Positions 17,801 to 30,923 of a stretch of DNA of 64,000 bases are shown in pieces. The notes beneath the pieces are model-generated. The model saw nothing but the letters and a program-made list of their open reading frames with translations. It had not been told where the DNA came from and did no database searches. Positions within the stretch are counted from its first letter, which is position 1. Every line of letters starts with the position of its first letter. Made by a program: the position numbers and the translations under genes. This DNA comes from Ramlibacter tataouinensis TTB310 (GTDB lineage: Bacteria > Pseudomonadota > Gammaproteobacteria > Burkholderiales > Burkholderiaceae_C): positions 434,001-498,000 of the forward strand of contig NC_015677.1 in NCBI RefSeq assembly GCF_000215705.1, in the 5' to 3' direction.

Positions 17801-19462
17801 CCCGACGGCCGGGTGATCGGCGGCACCGCCATCGTGCGCGACGTCACCGAGACGCGGCGCGCGCAGGAGCAGCTGCGCGCCAGCGAGGAGCGGCTGCGCC
17901 TGATCGTGGAGAACGCGCGCGACTTCGCCATCTTCTCGCTCGACCCGGAGCGCCGCGTCACGGCCTGGAACAGCGGCGCCCAGCGCCTGCTCGGCTACTC
18001 CGAGGAGGAGGTGCTCGGCCGCAGCGGCGACGTGATCTTCACCGAGGGCGACCGGGCCGCCGGCGCTGCGGAAGCCGAGGCGCGCAAGGCGCTGGCCGAG
18101 GGCCGGGCCGAGGACGAGCGGCCGCACCGGCGCAAGGACGGCAGCACCTTCTGGGCCAGCGGCGTGGCCATGCGCATGGACGACGCGGCGGGCACGGCGG
18201 TGGGCTTCGTCAAGATCCTGCGCGACCAGACCGAGCAGCGCGAAGCGCGCGAGGCGCTGGTGCGCAGCCAGGGCGAGCTGGTGCGCGCGCTGGAGGACAA
18301 CCTGCGCGCGCGGCGCGAGCTGGAGGCGGCCGACGCGGCCAAGGACCGCTTCCTGGCCGTGCTGTCGCACGAGCTGCGCAACCCGCTGGCTTCCATCAGC
18401 AGCGCCTCGGAGATGCTGGCCGCGCCGGATACGTCCGGCGACGACCTGCGCCGCGCCGCCGACGTGGTGCGGCGCCAGGCCGACGCCATGCGCGAGCTGC
18501 TGGACGACCTGCTGGACGTTTCGCGGCTGCGCCTGGGGCGGCTGACGCTCAAGCGCCAGCCGGTCCTGCTGGCGGACGTGGTGGCCGCCGCGCTGGAGAG
18601 CACGCGGCCGCTGGTGCGCGCCGCCGGCCACCGGCTGACGGTGCGCCTGCCGCAGGAGCCGCTGTGGCTGCAGGCCGACCCGCTGCGGCTGGGGCAGCTG
18701 CTGTCCAACCTGATCGGCAACGCGGCCAAGTACACGCCCCACGGCGGGAAGATCGAGCTGTCGGCCGAGGCCGACCCGGAGCAGGTGGTCGTCACCGTGG
18801 CCGACAACGGCATCGGGATAGATCCGTCCGAGATCGAGCGCATGTTCGACCTGTTCACGCAGGCCCATGACGAGCGCGGCCGGCCCAACGACGGCCTGGG
18901 CATCGGGCTGGCGCTGTCGCGCAGCATCGCCGAACTGCACGGCGGCTGGCTGCGCGCCGCCTCGGCCGGCCGCGGCCAGGGCAGCCGGTTCCAGCTGGGC
19001 CTGCCCCTGCACCGGCCCGGCGCGGCCGAAGGCGCGGCAGCGGCCGCGGCGCCGGCTTCCTCCCCGCCGGCGGCGGAGCCGGGTGGCGGGGAACTGGTGC
19101 TGATCGCCGACGACAACGTCGACGCCGCCTGGGCGCTGGCCAAGCTGATGGAGCTGTCGGGCTTCCAGGTGGTGGCGGTGCACAGCGGCGAAGAGGCGCT
19201 GCGGCTGGCCCAGGCCCGGCGGCCGGCCATCATGCTGGTGGACATCGGCATGCCCGACCTCAGCGGCCACGAAGTGGCGCGGCGCGTGCGCGCCGGCGCG
19301 GGCGGCCAGGACGTGATGCTGGTGGCGGTGACGGGCTGGGGCCAGGAAGGCGACCAGCGCGACTCCCTGGCCGCCGGCTTCGACGCCCACCTTACCAAGC
19401 CGCTGAACATGGGCCGGCTCAAGTCGCTGCTGGCTGAGCTGCGGCGGCGCCGCGCGCGCTGA
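14837..19462 (+). CDS. CheB-CheR-PAS-histidine kinase-receiver fusion, 1541 aa
   Basis: Giant signalling protein. Domains in order: CheB methylesterase (about 15-205, VGLGGSAGAIPVL, then VVLSGADGDGA); CheR methyltransferase (about 240-495, VPACATGEEAYSLA, DLVSCRNLLIYL); a long coiled coil with repeated E-E-L heptads (about 690-770); three PAS regions (about 775-1145); HisKA with H1178 in LSHELRNPLA; HATPase; and a C-terminal receiver with D1469 in MLVDIGMPD. This layout belongs to the known CheB/CheR-PAS kinase family; its targets are usually unknown. ATG 14837 follows GGAAGGGG; the frame opens at 14813 without a ribosome site. Confidence 0.92.
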   Translation: MSAQPEAEQHQEPPTDGLDDAVPSQGYRLIPLVGLGGSAGAIPVLQQFFRAVPAEAGLAFVVVIHLNAEHESTLAELLQRTTRMRVTQLTERQRVEPNTVYVIPPGKSIKVGDGFLRLDSLQPERRHVAVDLFFRSLADAHGPHSAAVVLSGADGDGAIGIKRIKERGGLTIAQDPQECEHGGMPRSAIATGMVDWVLPVADMAPRLLAYFRLEKALRLPAEEAPPAAAAPPGGPGPAGDGEEAPLRDVLAFLRTRTGRDFSAYKRATIVRRIARRMQVNGTDNLHGYLNCLRTRPGEAGALLQDLLISVTNFFRDADCFGALEAHLGELFRDRAPGDTLRVWVPACATGEEAYSLAILLCERARQLDAPPVIQIFATDLDEEAIRVGREAVYPATIEADVPQEHLRRYFLKEHQGYRVRREVRELVLFAQHDVLRDSPFSRLDLVSCRNLLIYLNREAQQRVFQTFHFALQPHGRLFLGASESIEEAGGLFSVIDKKNRIFGLRPAPRLSPPTPHGPSSLALALDLPPALAEAPAIPGRGLQPVVAPVRAHRAGEAGRGTSWGEVHFKLLEVLAPPSVLVDAEHEILHLSPQAGRFLQYGGGEPSRNLMRAVHPSLRIELRAALFQAAQTQQTAEVVATPVELAGQPMEVQLRVSPTLELAPDLFMVMFSARPVDAARAPALAGPERAGADPVAHHLDRELERLKSHLRDTVEQYEASTEELKASNEELQAMNEELRSATEELETSREELQSINEELSTVNYELKAKVEELAHANSDIHNLMDATEIATVFLDRELRVMRYTPSAVRIFNLIPTDLGRPLADLATRLEYRELGDDARRVLERLIPVEREVGLADGNWFLTRLLPYRTLDDRIAGVVLSFIDITERKKAEEVRLWLSAVVNSTSDGIVSFAPDLTVLSWNSGCERIFGWSAQEMIGQSLALTAPSQEERLRANVRLLEEGRDLHFETLRWRKDGTEIQVALSISPIRDPDGRVIGGTAIVRDVTETRRAQEQLRASEERLRLIVENARDFAIFSLDPERRVTAWNSGAQRLLGYSEEEVLGRSGDVIFTEGDRAAGAAEAEARKALAEGRAEDERPHRRKDGSTFWASGVAMRMDDAAGTAVGFVKILRDQTEQREAREALVRSQGELVRALEDNLRARRELEAADAAKDRFLAVLSHELRNPLASISSASEMLAAPDTSGDDLRRAADVVRRQADAMRELLDDLLDVSRLRLGRLTLKRQPVLLADVVAAALESTRPLVRAAGHRLTVRLPQEPLWLQADPLRLGQLLSNLIGNAAKYTPHGGKIELSAEADPEQVVVTVADNGIGIDPSEIERMFDLFTQAHDERGRPNDGLGIGLALSRSIAELHGGWLRAASAGRGQGSRFQLGLPLHRPGAAEGAAAAAAPASSPPAAEPGGGELVLIADDNVDAAWALAKLMELSGFQVVAVHSGEEALRLAQARRPAIMLVDIGMPDLSGHEVARRVRAGAGGQDVMLVAVTGWGQEGDQRDSLAAGFDAHLTKPLNMGRLKSLLAELRRRRAR

Positions 19463-19577
19463 ACGGGCGCGGTCCTTTCCGAGGGGGCGGCGCGGCCTGG
19501 TCTGACGCGCCGCGCACCCGGGGTTTGCCACATTGGCCGGCACTCCCCCGCATCCCCTGACTGAAAGGAAAATACCC

Positions 19578-19844
19578 ATGGCAACCGACATGCGCCCGGG
19601 CTCCTCGGCCGCCCCGCTGGCCGCTTCCCCCACCCACCTCAATGCGCTGGACTGGATCTCGCTGGTGCTGATGATCGTCGGCGGCCTCAACTGGGGCCTG
19701 GTGGGCGCCTTCGACTTCGACCTGGTGGCCGCGCTGTTCGGCAGCGGCAGCATGCTCTCGCGCATCGTCTACATCCTGGTCGGCCTGGCCGCGGTGTACG
19801 GCATCGTCCTGATGGCGCGGCTGGCCCGCGGCCCGGCGCGCTGA
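19578..19844 (+). CDS. DUF378 domain small membrane protein
   Basis: An 88-residue protein with two membrane segments. The DUF378 hallmark LDWISLVLMIVGGLNWGLVG is followed by FDFDLVAALFG and a second helix (IVYILVGLAAVYGIVLM). An AAAGGA lies upstream of ATG 19578. Function unknown; it lies 2 nt upstream of the SGNH hydrolase start, so the two are coupled. Confidence 0.85.
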   Translation: MATDMRPGSSAAPLAASPTHLNALDWISLVLMIVGGLNWGLVGAFDFDLVAALFGSGSMLSRIVYILVGLAAVYGIVLMARLARGPAR

Positions 19845-19846
19845 GC

Positions 19847-20584
19847 GTGGACGCCTGGACGGCCGCCGCCTGCGGCGCGCTGTCGGCGGCATTGACGGGC
19901 GTGGTCCTGCTGCAGGCCGCCCGGCTGCAACGGGCCATCCAGCTGGCCGAGCGGCACCGGGCGCTGCCCCTGTTCCAGCGGCGGCGCCCCGGGGCGCCGC
20001 TGCGCATCCTGCTGCTGGGCGACAGCACCGGCGTGGGGGTGGGCTGCGACCCGGCCTCGCACTCGATAGGCGCGCGCCTGGCGCGCGACTGGCCCGACGC
20101 CGAGATCGTCAACGCCTGCAGCAGCGGCGCCCGGGTGCGCGACACGCTGGCGCGGGTGGCACGCGAGTCGCCGCAGTGGCGGCGCTTCGACCTGGTGCTG
20201 CTGCAGGTGGGCGGCAACGACGTGCTGCGCTTCGCGCGGCTGGATGCGCTGCGGCGCGACCTGCAGGAGCTGCTGGCGCGGCTGGCCGGCATCGCCGACC
20301 ACGTGGTCTGGGCCGGCCTGGCCAACGTGGGCCGGGCGCCGCTGTTCATCCCGCCGTTCTCCTGGCTGCTCAGCGGCCAGGCGCGGCGCTGCTGCCGCCT
20401 GTTCGCCGAGTGCGCGCGGCAGGCGGACGTGGCCTTCATCGATTTCTACCGCGAGCCCTCGGAAGACCCGTTCTCGGCGGACGCGCCGCGCTACTACGCG
20501 CACGACGGCCTGCATCCCAGCGGCGAGGCCTACGCGTACTGCTACCGCGCCATGCGGCCGGTGATCGCGCGGGCGCTGGCCTAG
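19847..20584 (+). CDS. SGNH/GDSL-family hydrolase
   Basis: A 245-residue protein with an N-terminal hydrophobic anchor (about residues 5-25), then an SGNH hydrolase fold. Block I is LLLGDSTGVGVG (Ser nucleophile), block III is LLQVGGNDVL, and block V is HDGLHPSGEAYA (Asp/His). Expected activity is ester hydrolysis at or outside the inner membrane; the substrate (lipid, acetylated glycan or other) is not evident. GTG start at 19847, 2 nt after the DUF378 stop. It converges on putA with only 7 nt between stop codons. Confidence 0.85.
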   Translation: MDAWTAAACGALSAALTGVVLLQAARLQRAIQLAERHRALPLFQRRRPGAPLRILLLGDSTGVGVGCDPASHSIGARLARDWPDAEIVNACSSGARVRDTLARVARESPQWRRFDLVLLQVGGNDVLRFARLDALRRDLQELLARLAGIADHVVWAGLANVGRAPLFIPPFSWLLSGQARRCCRLFAECARQADVAFIDFYREPSEDPFSADAPRYYAHDGLHPSGEAYAYCYRAMRPVIARALA

Positions 20585-20591
20585 CCGGGCA

Positions 20592-23500
20592 TCAGCCCGC
20601 CAGCAGGGCGACGTTGCCGCCGGCCGCCGCCGTGTTCACGGTCAGCGTGCGCTCGGCGCAAAAGCGCGGCAGGTAATGCGGGCCGCCGGCCTTGGGCCCG
20701 GTGCCCGACAGGCCCTCGCCGCCGAACGGCTGCACGCCCACCACGGCGCCGATCATGTTGCGGTTGACGTAGACGTTGCCCACCCGCGCCCGCGCGGCCA
20801 GCGCCTGGGCGCGGCTGTCGATGCGCGTCTGGATGCCCAGCGTCAGGCCGTAGCCCAGCGCGTTGACCTGCTCGACCACCGCCTGCGGGTCGCCCGACCA
20901 GCGAGCTATGTGCAGCACCGGGCCGAAGATCTCGCGCTGCACGTCGGTGACGCGCTCCACCTCGAAGGCCTGGGGCGCGATGCAGTGCGGCGGCGCGGCG
21001 GGCGCCTCGGCGGGGGCAAGCACCGCGCGGGCCGTCTGGCGCAGCCGCTGCAGTTCCCCCTGGAGGCCGGCGAAGGCCTGCGCGTCGATCACCGGGCCGA
21101 CGTCGGTGGACAGCAGGGCCGGGTCGCCCACCGTGAGCTCGCGCGCGGCGCCGGCCACCATCTCGATCACCGCGTCGGCGATTCCCTCGTGCACGCACAA
21201 GAGCCGCAGCGCCGAGCAGCGCTGGCCGGCCGAGCGGAAGGCGCTTTGCACCACCGCGTCGGCCACCTGCTCCGGCAGGGCGGTGGAGTCGACCAGCATG
21301 GCGTTGATGCCGCCGGTCTCGGCGATCAGCGGGACGATGGCGCCGTCCTTGGCGGCCAGGGCGCGCTGGATCAGCCTGGCGACCTGGGTGGAGCCGGTGA
21401 ACACCACGCCGGCGACACCGGGCGCCGCGACCAGGGCCGCGCCCACCGTCTCGCCGGGGCCGTGCAGCAGCTGCAGCGCGTCCGGCGGCACGCCCGCCTC
21501 GTGCAGCAGGCGCACCGCTTCCCGGGCGACGGCCGGCGTCTGTTCGGCCGGCTTGGCCAGCACGGTGTTGCCGGCGGCCAGGGCGGCCGCGACCTGGCCG
21601 GTGAAGATGGCCAGCGGGAAGTTCCAGGGGCTGATGCAGACCCAGGGTCCGCGGCCGGCCAGGCGCAGTTCGTTGCGCTCGCCGGTCGGCCCCGGCAGCA
21701 GCGCGGGCTGCATCACGCGTTCGGCCTCGCCGGCGTAGTAGCGCAGGAAGTCCACCGCCTCGCGCACCTCGGCCACGGCGTCGCCCCAGGTCTTGCGCCC
21801 CTCGGCGACCAGCAGCGCGCACAGCGGCGCCATGCGCGCCTCCATGGCATCGGCGGCGCGGCGCAGGGCTTGGGCCCGTTCGGCCACGGGCCGGGCATCC
21901 CAGGCCGGGAAGGCCGCGGCGGCGCGCGCCACCGCGGCCGGCGCTTCGCCCGCCTGCGCCTGCGCCACCGGCGGCACCCGCAGCTGCGCATGCGCCGCCA
22001 GCAGCGGCGCGCGCATCGCCGCCACCGCCAGGTCCAGGCCCGCGCTGTTGCGCCGGCCGGGCCCGTACAGCCCGGCCGGCAGCGGCAGGGCCGGCTGCTG
22101 CGCCAGCCGCGCCAGCGAGGCCCGGGCCTGGGCCAGCGGCGAGGCCAGCAGCTGGTCCAGGCCCACGGATTCGTCGGCCAGCTGGTGCACGAAGGAGGAG
22201 TTGGCGCCGTTCTCCAGCAGTCGGCGCACCAGGTAGGCCAGCAGGTCGCGGTGCTTGCCGACGGGTGCGTAGACCCGCACGCGCGGCTCAAAGCCTCCCC
22301 CGGATGGGGGAGGTTGGGTGGGGGCGAGCCCAGCCTGCCCCGAAGGGGTGTATCGCGAAAGAATTTCGCGATACACCCCCTCTCCCATGCCGTGCAGCCG
22401 TTGCAGTTCGAATGCGGCACCCTCGCGCTCGGCCATCTGCCGGATGGCGGCGATCGTCCCGGCGTTGTGCGTGGCGAACTGCGGGTAGATGGCGTCGGCG
22501 GCCTGCAGCAGCGCCCGGGCGCAGGCCAGGTAGGACACGTCGGTGTGCTGCTTGTGCGTGAACACGGGGTAGTGCGGCAGGCCCAGCTCCTGGGCGCGCT
22601 TGATCTCGGCGTCCCAGTACGCGCCCTTGACCAGCCGGCACATGAAGCGCAGGCCCAGGCGCCGCGCCAGGTCCGCCACGTGCTCGATCAGTTCCAGCGC
22701 GCGCGTCTGGTAGGACTGCAGCGCCAGGCCGAAGCCGCTCCAGCGCGGATGCCGCTGCGCGACGCTTTCGGCCAGCGCCTCGAACACCGCCAGCGACAGC
22801 TCCAGCCGGTCCACCTCCTCGGCGTCGATGGTGAGGTTGAGGTTGGACCGGGCGGCCTGCTCGCACAGCTGCCACACGCGAGGCACCAGCTCGCGCAGCA
22901 CGCGCTCGCGCTGCGCCTCCTCGTAGCGCGGGTGCAGCGCGCTCAGCTTGATGGAGATGCCGTCGCTCTCGGCCGGCGCCCGCGCGGCGTCGCCGCGCGC
23001 CGCGATGGCGGCGATGGCCGCGCGGTAGCTGGCCAGGTAGCGCTCGGCGTCGTGCGCGGTGCGCGCGCCTTCGCCCAGCATGTCGTAGGAGAACAGCAGC
23101 GCGGGCTGGGCGCGCCGGGCTGCATCCGCTTCGTCCAGCGCGGCGCCGATGTCCTGCCCCAGCACGAACTGGCGGCCCAGCAGCTGCACCGCGCGCAGCG
23201 TCGCGGCCACCACGGTGCGCGCGCCCAAGCGGGCCAGCAGGCCGCCGCCGTCCGGGGCGTCCGCCTGCTCCGGCAGCAGCTTCTTGGACAAGGCGATCGC
23301 GGCATTCGACAGCCGCGCCAGGGCGCCGTCGGCCGCGCCGGAGAAATCGGCACGGCCCAGCTGGTCGGCGGTCAGCGCCACGGCAGTCTCGGCGTCCGGC
23401 ACGCGCAGCAGGGCCTCGGCCAGGCGCATCAGCGCCAGCCCCTCGGCGCTGGAAATGGGGTACTCCTTGAGCAGGCTTTCCATCGCCCAGAAAGGCGGCG

Positions 23501-23651
23501 GATGCCGGCGCACCGCCTGCACCCAGGGGGCGGCGGCGGCCGCGGCGGCAGCCCAGTCGAGGGCGCCTTCGAGCCGGCGCAGGCGGTCGGCCAGGACGGC
23601 GGCTTCGGGGCGGTAGGGGGAAGGCAGGCGGTCGGCGGCAGGTGTGTCCAT
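20592..23651 (-). CDS. putA: Bifunctional proline dehydrogenase / P5C dehydrogenase PutA
   Basis: A 1019-residue enzyme oxidising proline to glutamate via pyrroline-5-carboxylate. The FAD proline dehydrogenase barrel covers about residues 120-480 (FMCRLVKGAYWD, GANSSFVHQLADE). The aldehyde dehydrogenase half covers about 540-1010 (ISPWNFPLAIFTGQ, glutamate in AETGGINA, catalytic cysteine in AGQRCSALR). No N-terminal DNA-binding domain is seen, so regulation is probably by the divergent Lrp-type gene. Residues ~425-455 are unusual: they are encoded by two hairpin-forming palindromes (22294-22379) that insert a Pro/Gly-rich loop before VRVYAPVGKH. Length is near the short type of PutA. Confidence 0.93.
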   Translation of the reverse strand: MDTPAADRLPSPYRPEAAVLADRLRRLEGALDWAAAAAAAAPWVQAVRRHPPPFWAMESLLKEYPISSAEGLALMRLAEALLRVPDAETAVALTADQLGRADFSGAADGALARLSNAAIALSKKLLPEQADAPDGGGLLARLGARTVVAATLRAVQLLGRQFVLGQDIGAALDEADAARRAQPALLFSYDMLGEGARTAHDAERYLASYRAAIAAIAARGDAARAPAESDGISIKLSALHPRYEEAQRERVLRELVPRVWQLCEQAARSNLNLTIDAEEVDRLELSLAVFEALAESVAQRHPRWSGFGLALQSYQTRALELIEHVADLARRLGLRFMCRLVKGAYWDAEIKRAQELGLPHYPVFTHKQHTDVSYLACARALLQAADAIYPQFATHNAGTIAAIRQMAEREGAAFELQRLHGMGEGVYREILSRYTPSGQAGLAPTQPPPSGGGFEPRVRVYAPVGKHRDLLAYLVRRLLENGANSSFVHQLADESVGLDQLLASPLAQARASLARLAQQPALPLPAGLYGPGRRNSAGLDLAVAAMRAPLLAAHAQLRVPPVAQAQAGEAPAAVARAAAAFPAWDARPVAERAQALRRAADAMEARMAPLCALLVAEGRKTWGDAVAEVREAVDFLRYYAGEAERVMQPALLPGPTGERNELRLAGRGPWVCISPWNFPLAIFTGQVAAALAAGNTVLAKPAEQTPAVAREAVRLLHEAGVPPDALQLLHGPGETVGAALVAAPGVAGVVFTGSTQVARLIQRALAAKDGAIVPLIAETGGINAMLVDSTALPEQVADAVVQSAFRSAGQRCSALRLLCVHEGIADAVIEMVAGAARELTVGDPALLSTDVGPVIDAQAFAGLQGELQRLRQTARAVLAPAEAPAAPPHCIAPQAFEVERVTDVQREIFGPVLHIARWSGDPQAVVEQVNALGYGLTLGIQTRIDSRAQALAARARVGNVYVNRNMIGAVVGVQPFGGEGLSGTGPKAGGPHYLPRFCAERTLTVNTAAAGGNVALLAG
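22294..22379. repeat. REP-like palindromic element inside putA
   Basis: Two adjacent hairpins. Bases 22294-22301 pair with 22306-22313 (8 bp, GC-only apart from one pair), and 22345-22360 pair perfectly with 22364-22379 (16 bp, 3-nt loop). Between them is a GT/GC-rich tract. The arrangement looks like an extragenic palindromic element, yet it is in frame within putA. Confidence 0.7.
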
Positions 23652-23735
23652 GCCGCCATGGTGACGGGGTCTGTGGTGAATTTCAGGCTAAATATCGCCT
23701 TATCGCCGAACAATTCACTACGAAAAGGCTGGGCC
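23652..23735. promoter_or_regulatory. putA / lrp divergent control region
   Basis: An 84-bp intergenic stretch between the divergent starts. It is noticeably more AT-rich than its surroundings (aatttcaggctaaatatcg region, 23680-23725), as expected for overlapping promoters and an Lrp-family site. No individual promoter can be fixed by eye. Confidence 0.45.
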
Positions 23736-24200
23736 GTGGCCGACATCGACCGCATCGACCGGAAGATCCTGGACGTGCTGCAGCACGACGGGCGCATCTC
23801 CAACCTCAAGCTGGCCGAGGCCGTGGCGCTGTCGCCCACGGCGGTGCTGGCGCGGGTGCAGCGCCTGGCGCGCGAGGGCTACATCCTGGGCTACGAGGCG
23901 CGCCTGGACCCGGCCAAGCTGGGCGCCGGCCTGCTGGTGTTCGTCGAGGTGCTGCTGGACCGCACCACGCCGGGCGTGTTCGACGCCTTCAAGGCGGCGG
24001 TGCAGGTGCATCCGGAGATCCTGGAGTGCCACATGGTGGCTGGCGGCTTCGACTACCTGCTCAAGACCCGCATGGCCGACATGCCGGCCTACCGCGGCTT
24101 TGCCGGCACGGTGCTGTGGCAGCTGCCGGGCGTGCGCGAGACGCGCACCTACGCGGTGATGGAGGAGGTGAAGAACACGGCCCGGCTGGCGCTGGGCTGA
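23736..24200 (+). CDS. Lrp/AsnC-family regulator, probable PutA regulator
   Basis: A 154-residue regulator with an N-terminal helix-turn-helix (IDRKILDVLQHDGRISN, LAEAVALSPTAVLARVQRL) and a C-terminal RAM/ligand-binding domain (HMVAGGFDYLLKTRMADM). GTG 23736 follows AAAAGG at good distance. Its position divergent from putA strongly suggests a PutR-like role: activation of putA in response to proline. That specificity is inferred from context, not from residues. Confidence 0.9.
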   Translation: MADIDRIDRKILDVLQHDGRISNLKLAEAVALSPTAVLARVQRLAREGYILGYEARLDPAKLGAGLLVFVEVLLDRTTPGVFDAFKAAVQVHPEILECHMVAGGFDYLLKTRMADMPAYRGFAGTVLWQLPGVRETRTYAVMEEVKNTARLALG

Positions 24201-24324
24201 GCGGTGCCGGTGGGCAGTTTTCCTCACCCGGGCCGGGCGCGATGCGTCCTGGGCCGTTGCTGAGCCCCCGCTGGCGCGGGGAAGGTCACCATGGACCGTC
24301 CTCAACCCGACAAGGAGCAGCACG

Positions 24325-24549
24325 ATGACCGACAAGTTCAGGCCGGGCGACCCGGTGGAGTGGAACTCGCACGGCGGCATCGCCAAGGGCAAGGTCAAGA
24401 AGAAGCTGACCAGCCGCACCCGCATCAAGGGCCACCAGGTGGCCGCCTCGCCCGACAACCCGGAGTACCTGGTCGAGACCGCCAGCGGGGCGCAGGCCGC
24501 GCATAAGCCCTCGGCGCTGCGCAAAGCGGGCCAGGAGGACAAGGCATGA
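24325..24549 (+). CDS. DUF2945 (HVA1/Tudor-like) small protein
   Basis: A 74-residue basic protein beginning MTDKFRPGDPVEWNSHGG, with the DUF2945 pattern GKVKKKLTSRT, IKGHQVAASPDNPEYLV and AAHKPSALRK. AAGGAG precedes the start. Its molecular role is unknown. Overlaps the DUF3140 gene by 4 nt (ATGA), and I recall the two families occurring together. Confidence 0.85.
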   Translation: MTDKFRPGDPVEWNSHGGIAKGKVKKKLTSRTRIKGHQVAASPDNPEYLVETASGAQAAHKPSALRKAGQEDKA

Positions 24550-24899
24550 CGGCCGAGGCCGCATCGACCCTGGACGAGGCCAAGACCGTCCGCAACGAGT
24601 TCCGCGAGGCGGTGAACATGACGGTCGCGGAGCTGGAGAAATGGCTGGCCACGCCCGAGTCGCGCGAGGTGGGCTGGAAGGAGGAGGGGCAGGGCGAGTC
24701 CGTGGGCCACGCCTCCGGCCGGCGCATCGTGGAGCTGCTGGGCAAGCGCGCCCGCGACCTCAGCCGCGACGACCTGGCCCACATGCGCAAGGTGGTGGGT
24801 TACGTCCACCGCCACCTGGCGCAGCGCCCGCAGGCGGTGGAGAAGAGCCGCTGGCGCTATTCACTGATGAACTGGGGGCACGATCCGATGCGCCGCTGA
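24546..24899 (+). CDS. DUF3140 domain protein
   Basis: A 117-residue protein matching DUF3140: VRNEFREAVNMTVAELEKWL, then SREVGWK, GRRIVELLGKR, DLAHMRKVVGYVHRHL and the C-terminal RYSLMNWGHDP. It is translationally coupled to the DUF2945 gene. Families of this type have been suggested to bind DNA, but nothing in the sequence proves it. Confidence 0.85.
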   Translation: MTAEAASTLDEAKTVRNEFREAVNMTVAELEKWLATPESREVGWKEEGQGESVGHASGRRIVELLGKRARDLSRDDLAHMRKVVGYVHRHLAQRPQAVEKSRWRYSLMNWGHDPMRR

Positions 24900-24929
24900 G
24901 CGGCCGTCGGCCTCGTGCCCCGGGGCCGT

Positions 24930-26660
<1,731 letters not shown>

Positions 26661-26755
26661 CTCATGTCTCCTCAAGGATCACGCGCTCCCCCGATCTGCA
26701 GTGAGGGTCACCACGGCCCCGGGGAAGCAACCGGGCCGGATTCCCGAAACCAAGG

Positions 26756-27064
26756 CTAGCCGCGCCGCATGATCAGGGCCAGCACGGCCATCGAGACGGC
26801 GAAACTGATCCAGATGCTGGGCTCGCGCTCCAGCCCGAACCACTGGGTGAACTTGCCGGCCAGGCCGATGAACGCCAGGTTGATGTAGCCTGCCGCCAGC
26901 AGCCCGATGAACAGCCGGTCGCCGCGCGTCGTGGCGATCGGCAGGAAGCCCTTGCGCAGGGTGGTGGGCGACTTGAGCTCCCACACGGTCATGCCCGCGA
27001 GTAGCAGCACGATGCAGGTGAAGAACACCGCCACCGGCAGGGTCCAGGCCATCCAGTCGAGCAT
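26756..27064 (-). CDS. DUF2160 membrane protein of glycerol transport operon
   Basis: A 102-residue protein with three hydrophobic segments (MLDWMAWTLPVAVFFTCIVLLL, then RLFIGLLAAGYINLAFIGLA, then IWISFAVSMAVLALI). It matches the DUF2160 family, which accompanies this glycerol ABC transporter. Its role is unknown; an accessory subunit is plausible. It lies 15 bp downstream of glpQ. Confidence 0.87.
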   Translation of the reverse strand: MLDWMAWTLPVAVFFTCIVLLLAGMTVWELKSPTTLRKGFLPIATTRGDRLFIGLLAAGYINLAFIGLAGKFTQWFGLEREPSIWISFAVSMAVLALIMRRG

Positions 27065-27079
27065 GGCGGTCCTCCTTCG

Positions 27080-27884
27080 TCAGACGCGGCCCATCGCGAA
27101 GCCCTTCGCGATGTAGTGCCGCACGAACCAGATGACGATGGCGCCCGGCACGATGGTGAGCACGCCGGCGGCCGCCAGCGTCGCCCAGTCCATGCCCGAG
27201 GCCGAGACGGTGCGCGTCATGGTCGCCACGATGGGTTTTGCGTCCACGCTGGTCAGCGTGCGGGCCAGCAGCAGCTCGACCCAGCTGAACATGAAGCAGA
27301 AGAACGCCGCCACGCCGACGCCGGCCTTGATCAACGGCAGGAAGATGGTGAGGAAGAAGCGCGGGAACGAGTAGCCGTCGATGTAGGCGGTCTCGTCGAT
27401 CTCGCGCGGGATGCCGCTCATGAAGCCTTCCAGGATCCACACCGCCAGCGGCACGTTGAACAGCAGGTGGGCCAGGGCCACCGCGATGTGCGTGTCCATC
27501 AGGCCCACGGTGGTGTAGAGCTGGAAGAAGGGCAGCAGGAACACCGCGGGCGGCGTCATGCGGTTGGTGAGCAGCCAGAAGAACACGTGCTTGTCGCCCA
27601 GGAAGCTGTAGCGCGAGAAGGCGTACGCGGCCGGCAGCGCCACCGTCAGCGAGATGACGGTGTTGATGGCGACGTAGATCAGGCTGTTGATGTAGCCCGA
27701 ATACCAGGACGGGTCGGTGAAGATGGTGCGGTAGTTGTCCCAGGTGAACTGCCGCGGCCAGAACGAGAAGCTGGAGAGGATCTCGCCGTTGGTCTTGAAG
27801 CTCATGTTGACCATCCAGTAGATGGGCAGCAGGGCGAAGACGATGTAGGCGACGAGGAACAGCGAGCGCGCCTGGAAGCGGGGC

Positions 27885-27892
<8 letters not shown>
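27080..27892 (-). CDS. glpQ: Glycerol ABC transporter permease
   Basis: A 270-residue MalG-type permease with about six membrane helices. The cytoplasmic coupling motif EAA loop is seen around DETAYIDGYSFPRFFLTIFLPLIK. It forms the translocation pore with GlpP. It overlaps the glpP stop by 8 nt, indicating translational coupling. Confidence 0.92.
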
Positions 27893-29848
<1,956 letters not shown>

Positions 29849-29849
29849 G

Positions 29850-30922
<1,073 letters not shown>

Positions 30923-30923
<1 letters not shown>

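Noticed and set aside
14795..19765. A 1656-codon open frame on the minus strand across the CheB-CheR kinase gene
   Set aside because: It is a shadow of the high-GC codon pattern: low-complexity His/Arg/Gln/Ala-rich translation with no domain, while the plus strand has clear domains throughout.
20676..24200. An 1174-codon plus-strand frame across putA joined to the Lrp regulator
   Set aside because: Only the last 154 codons (from GTG 23736) are protein-like; the rest is antisense to putA.
26715..26737. Short GC hairpin between DUF2160 and glpV as a terminator
   Set aside because: Only about five paired bases and no T tract; mentioned under glpV as a possible stabiliser only.
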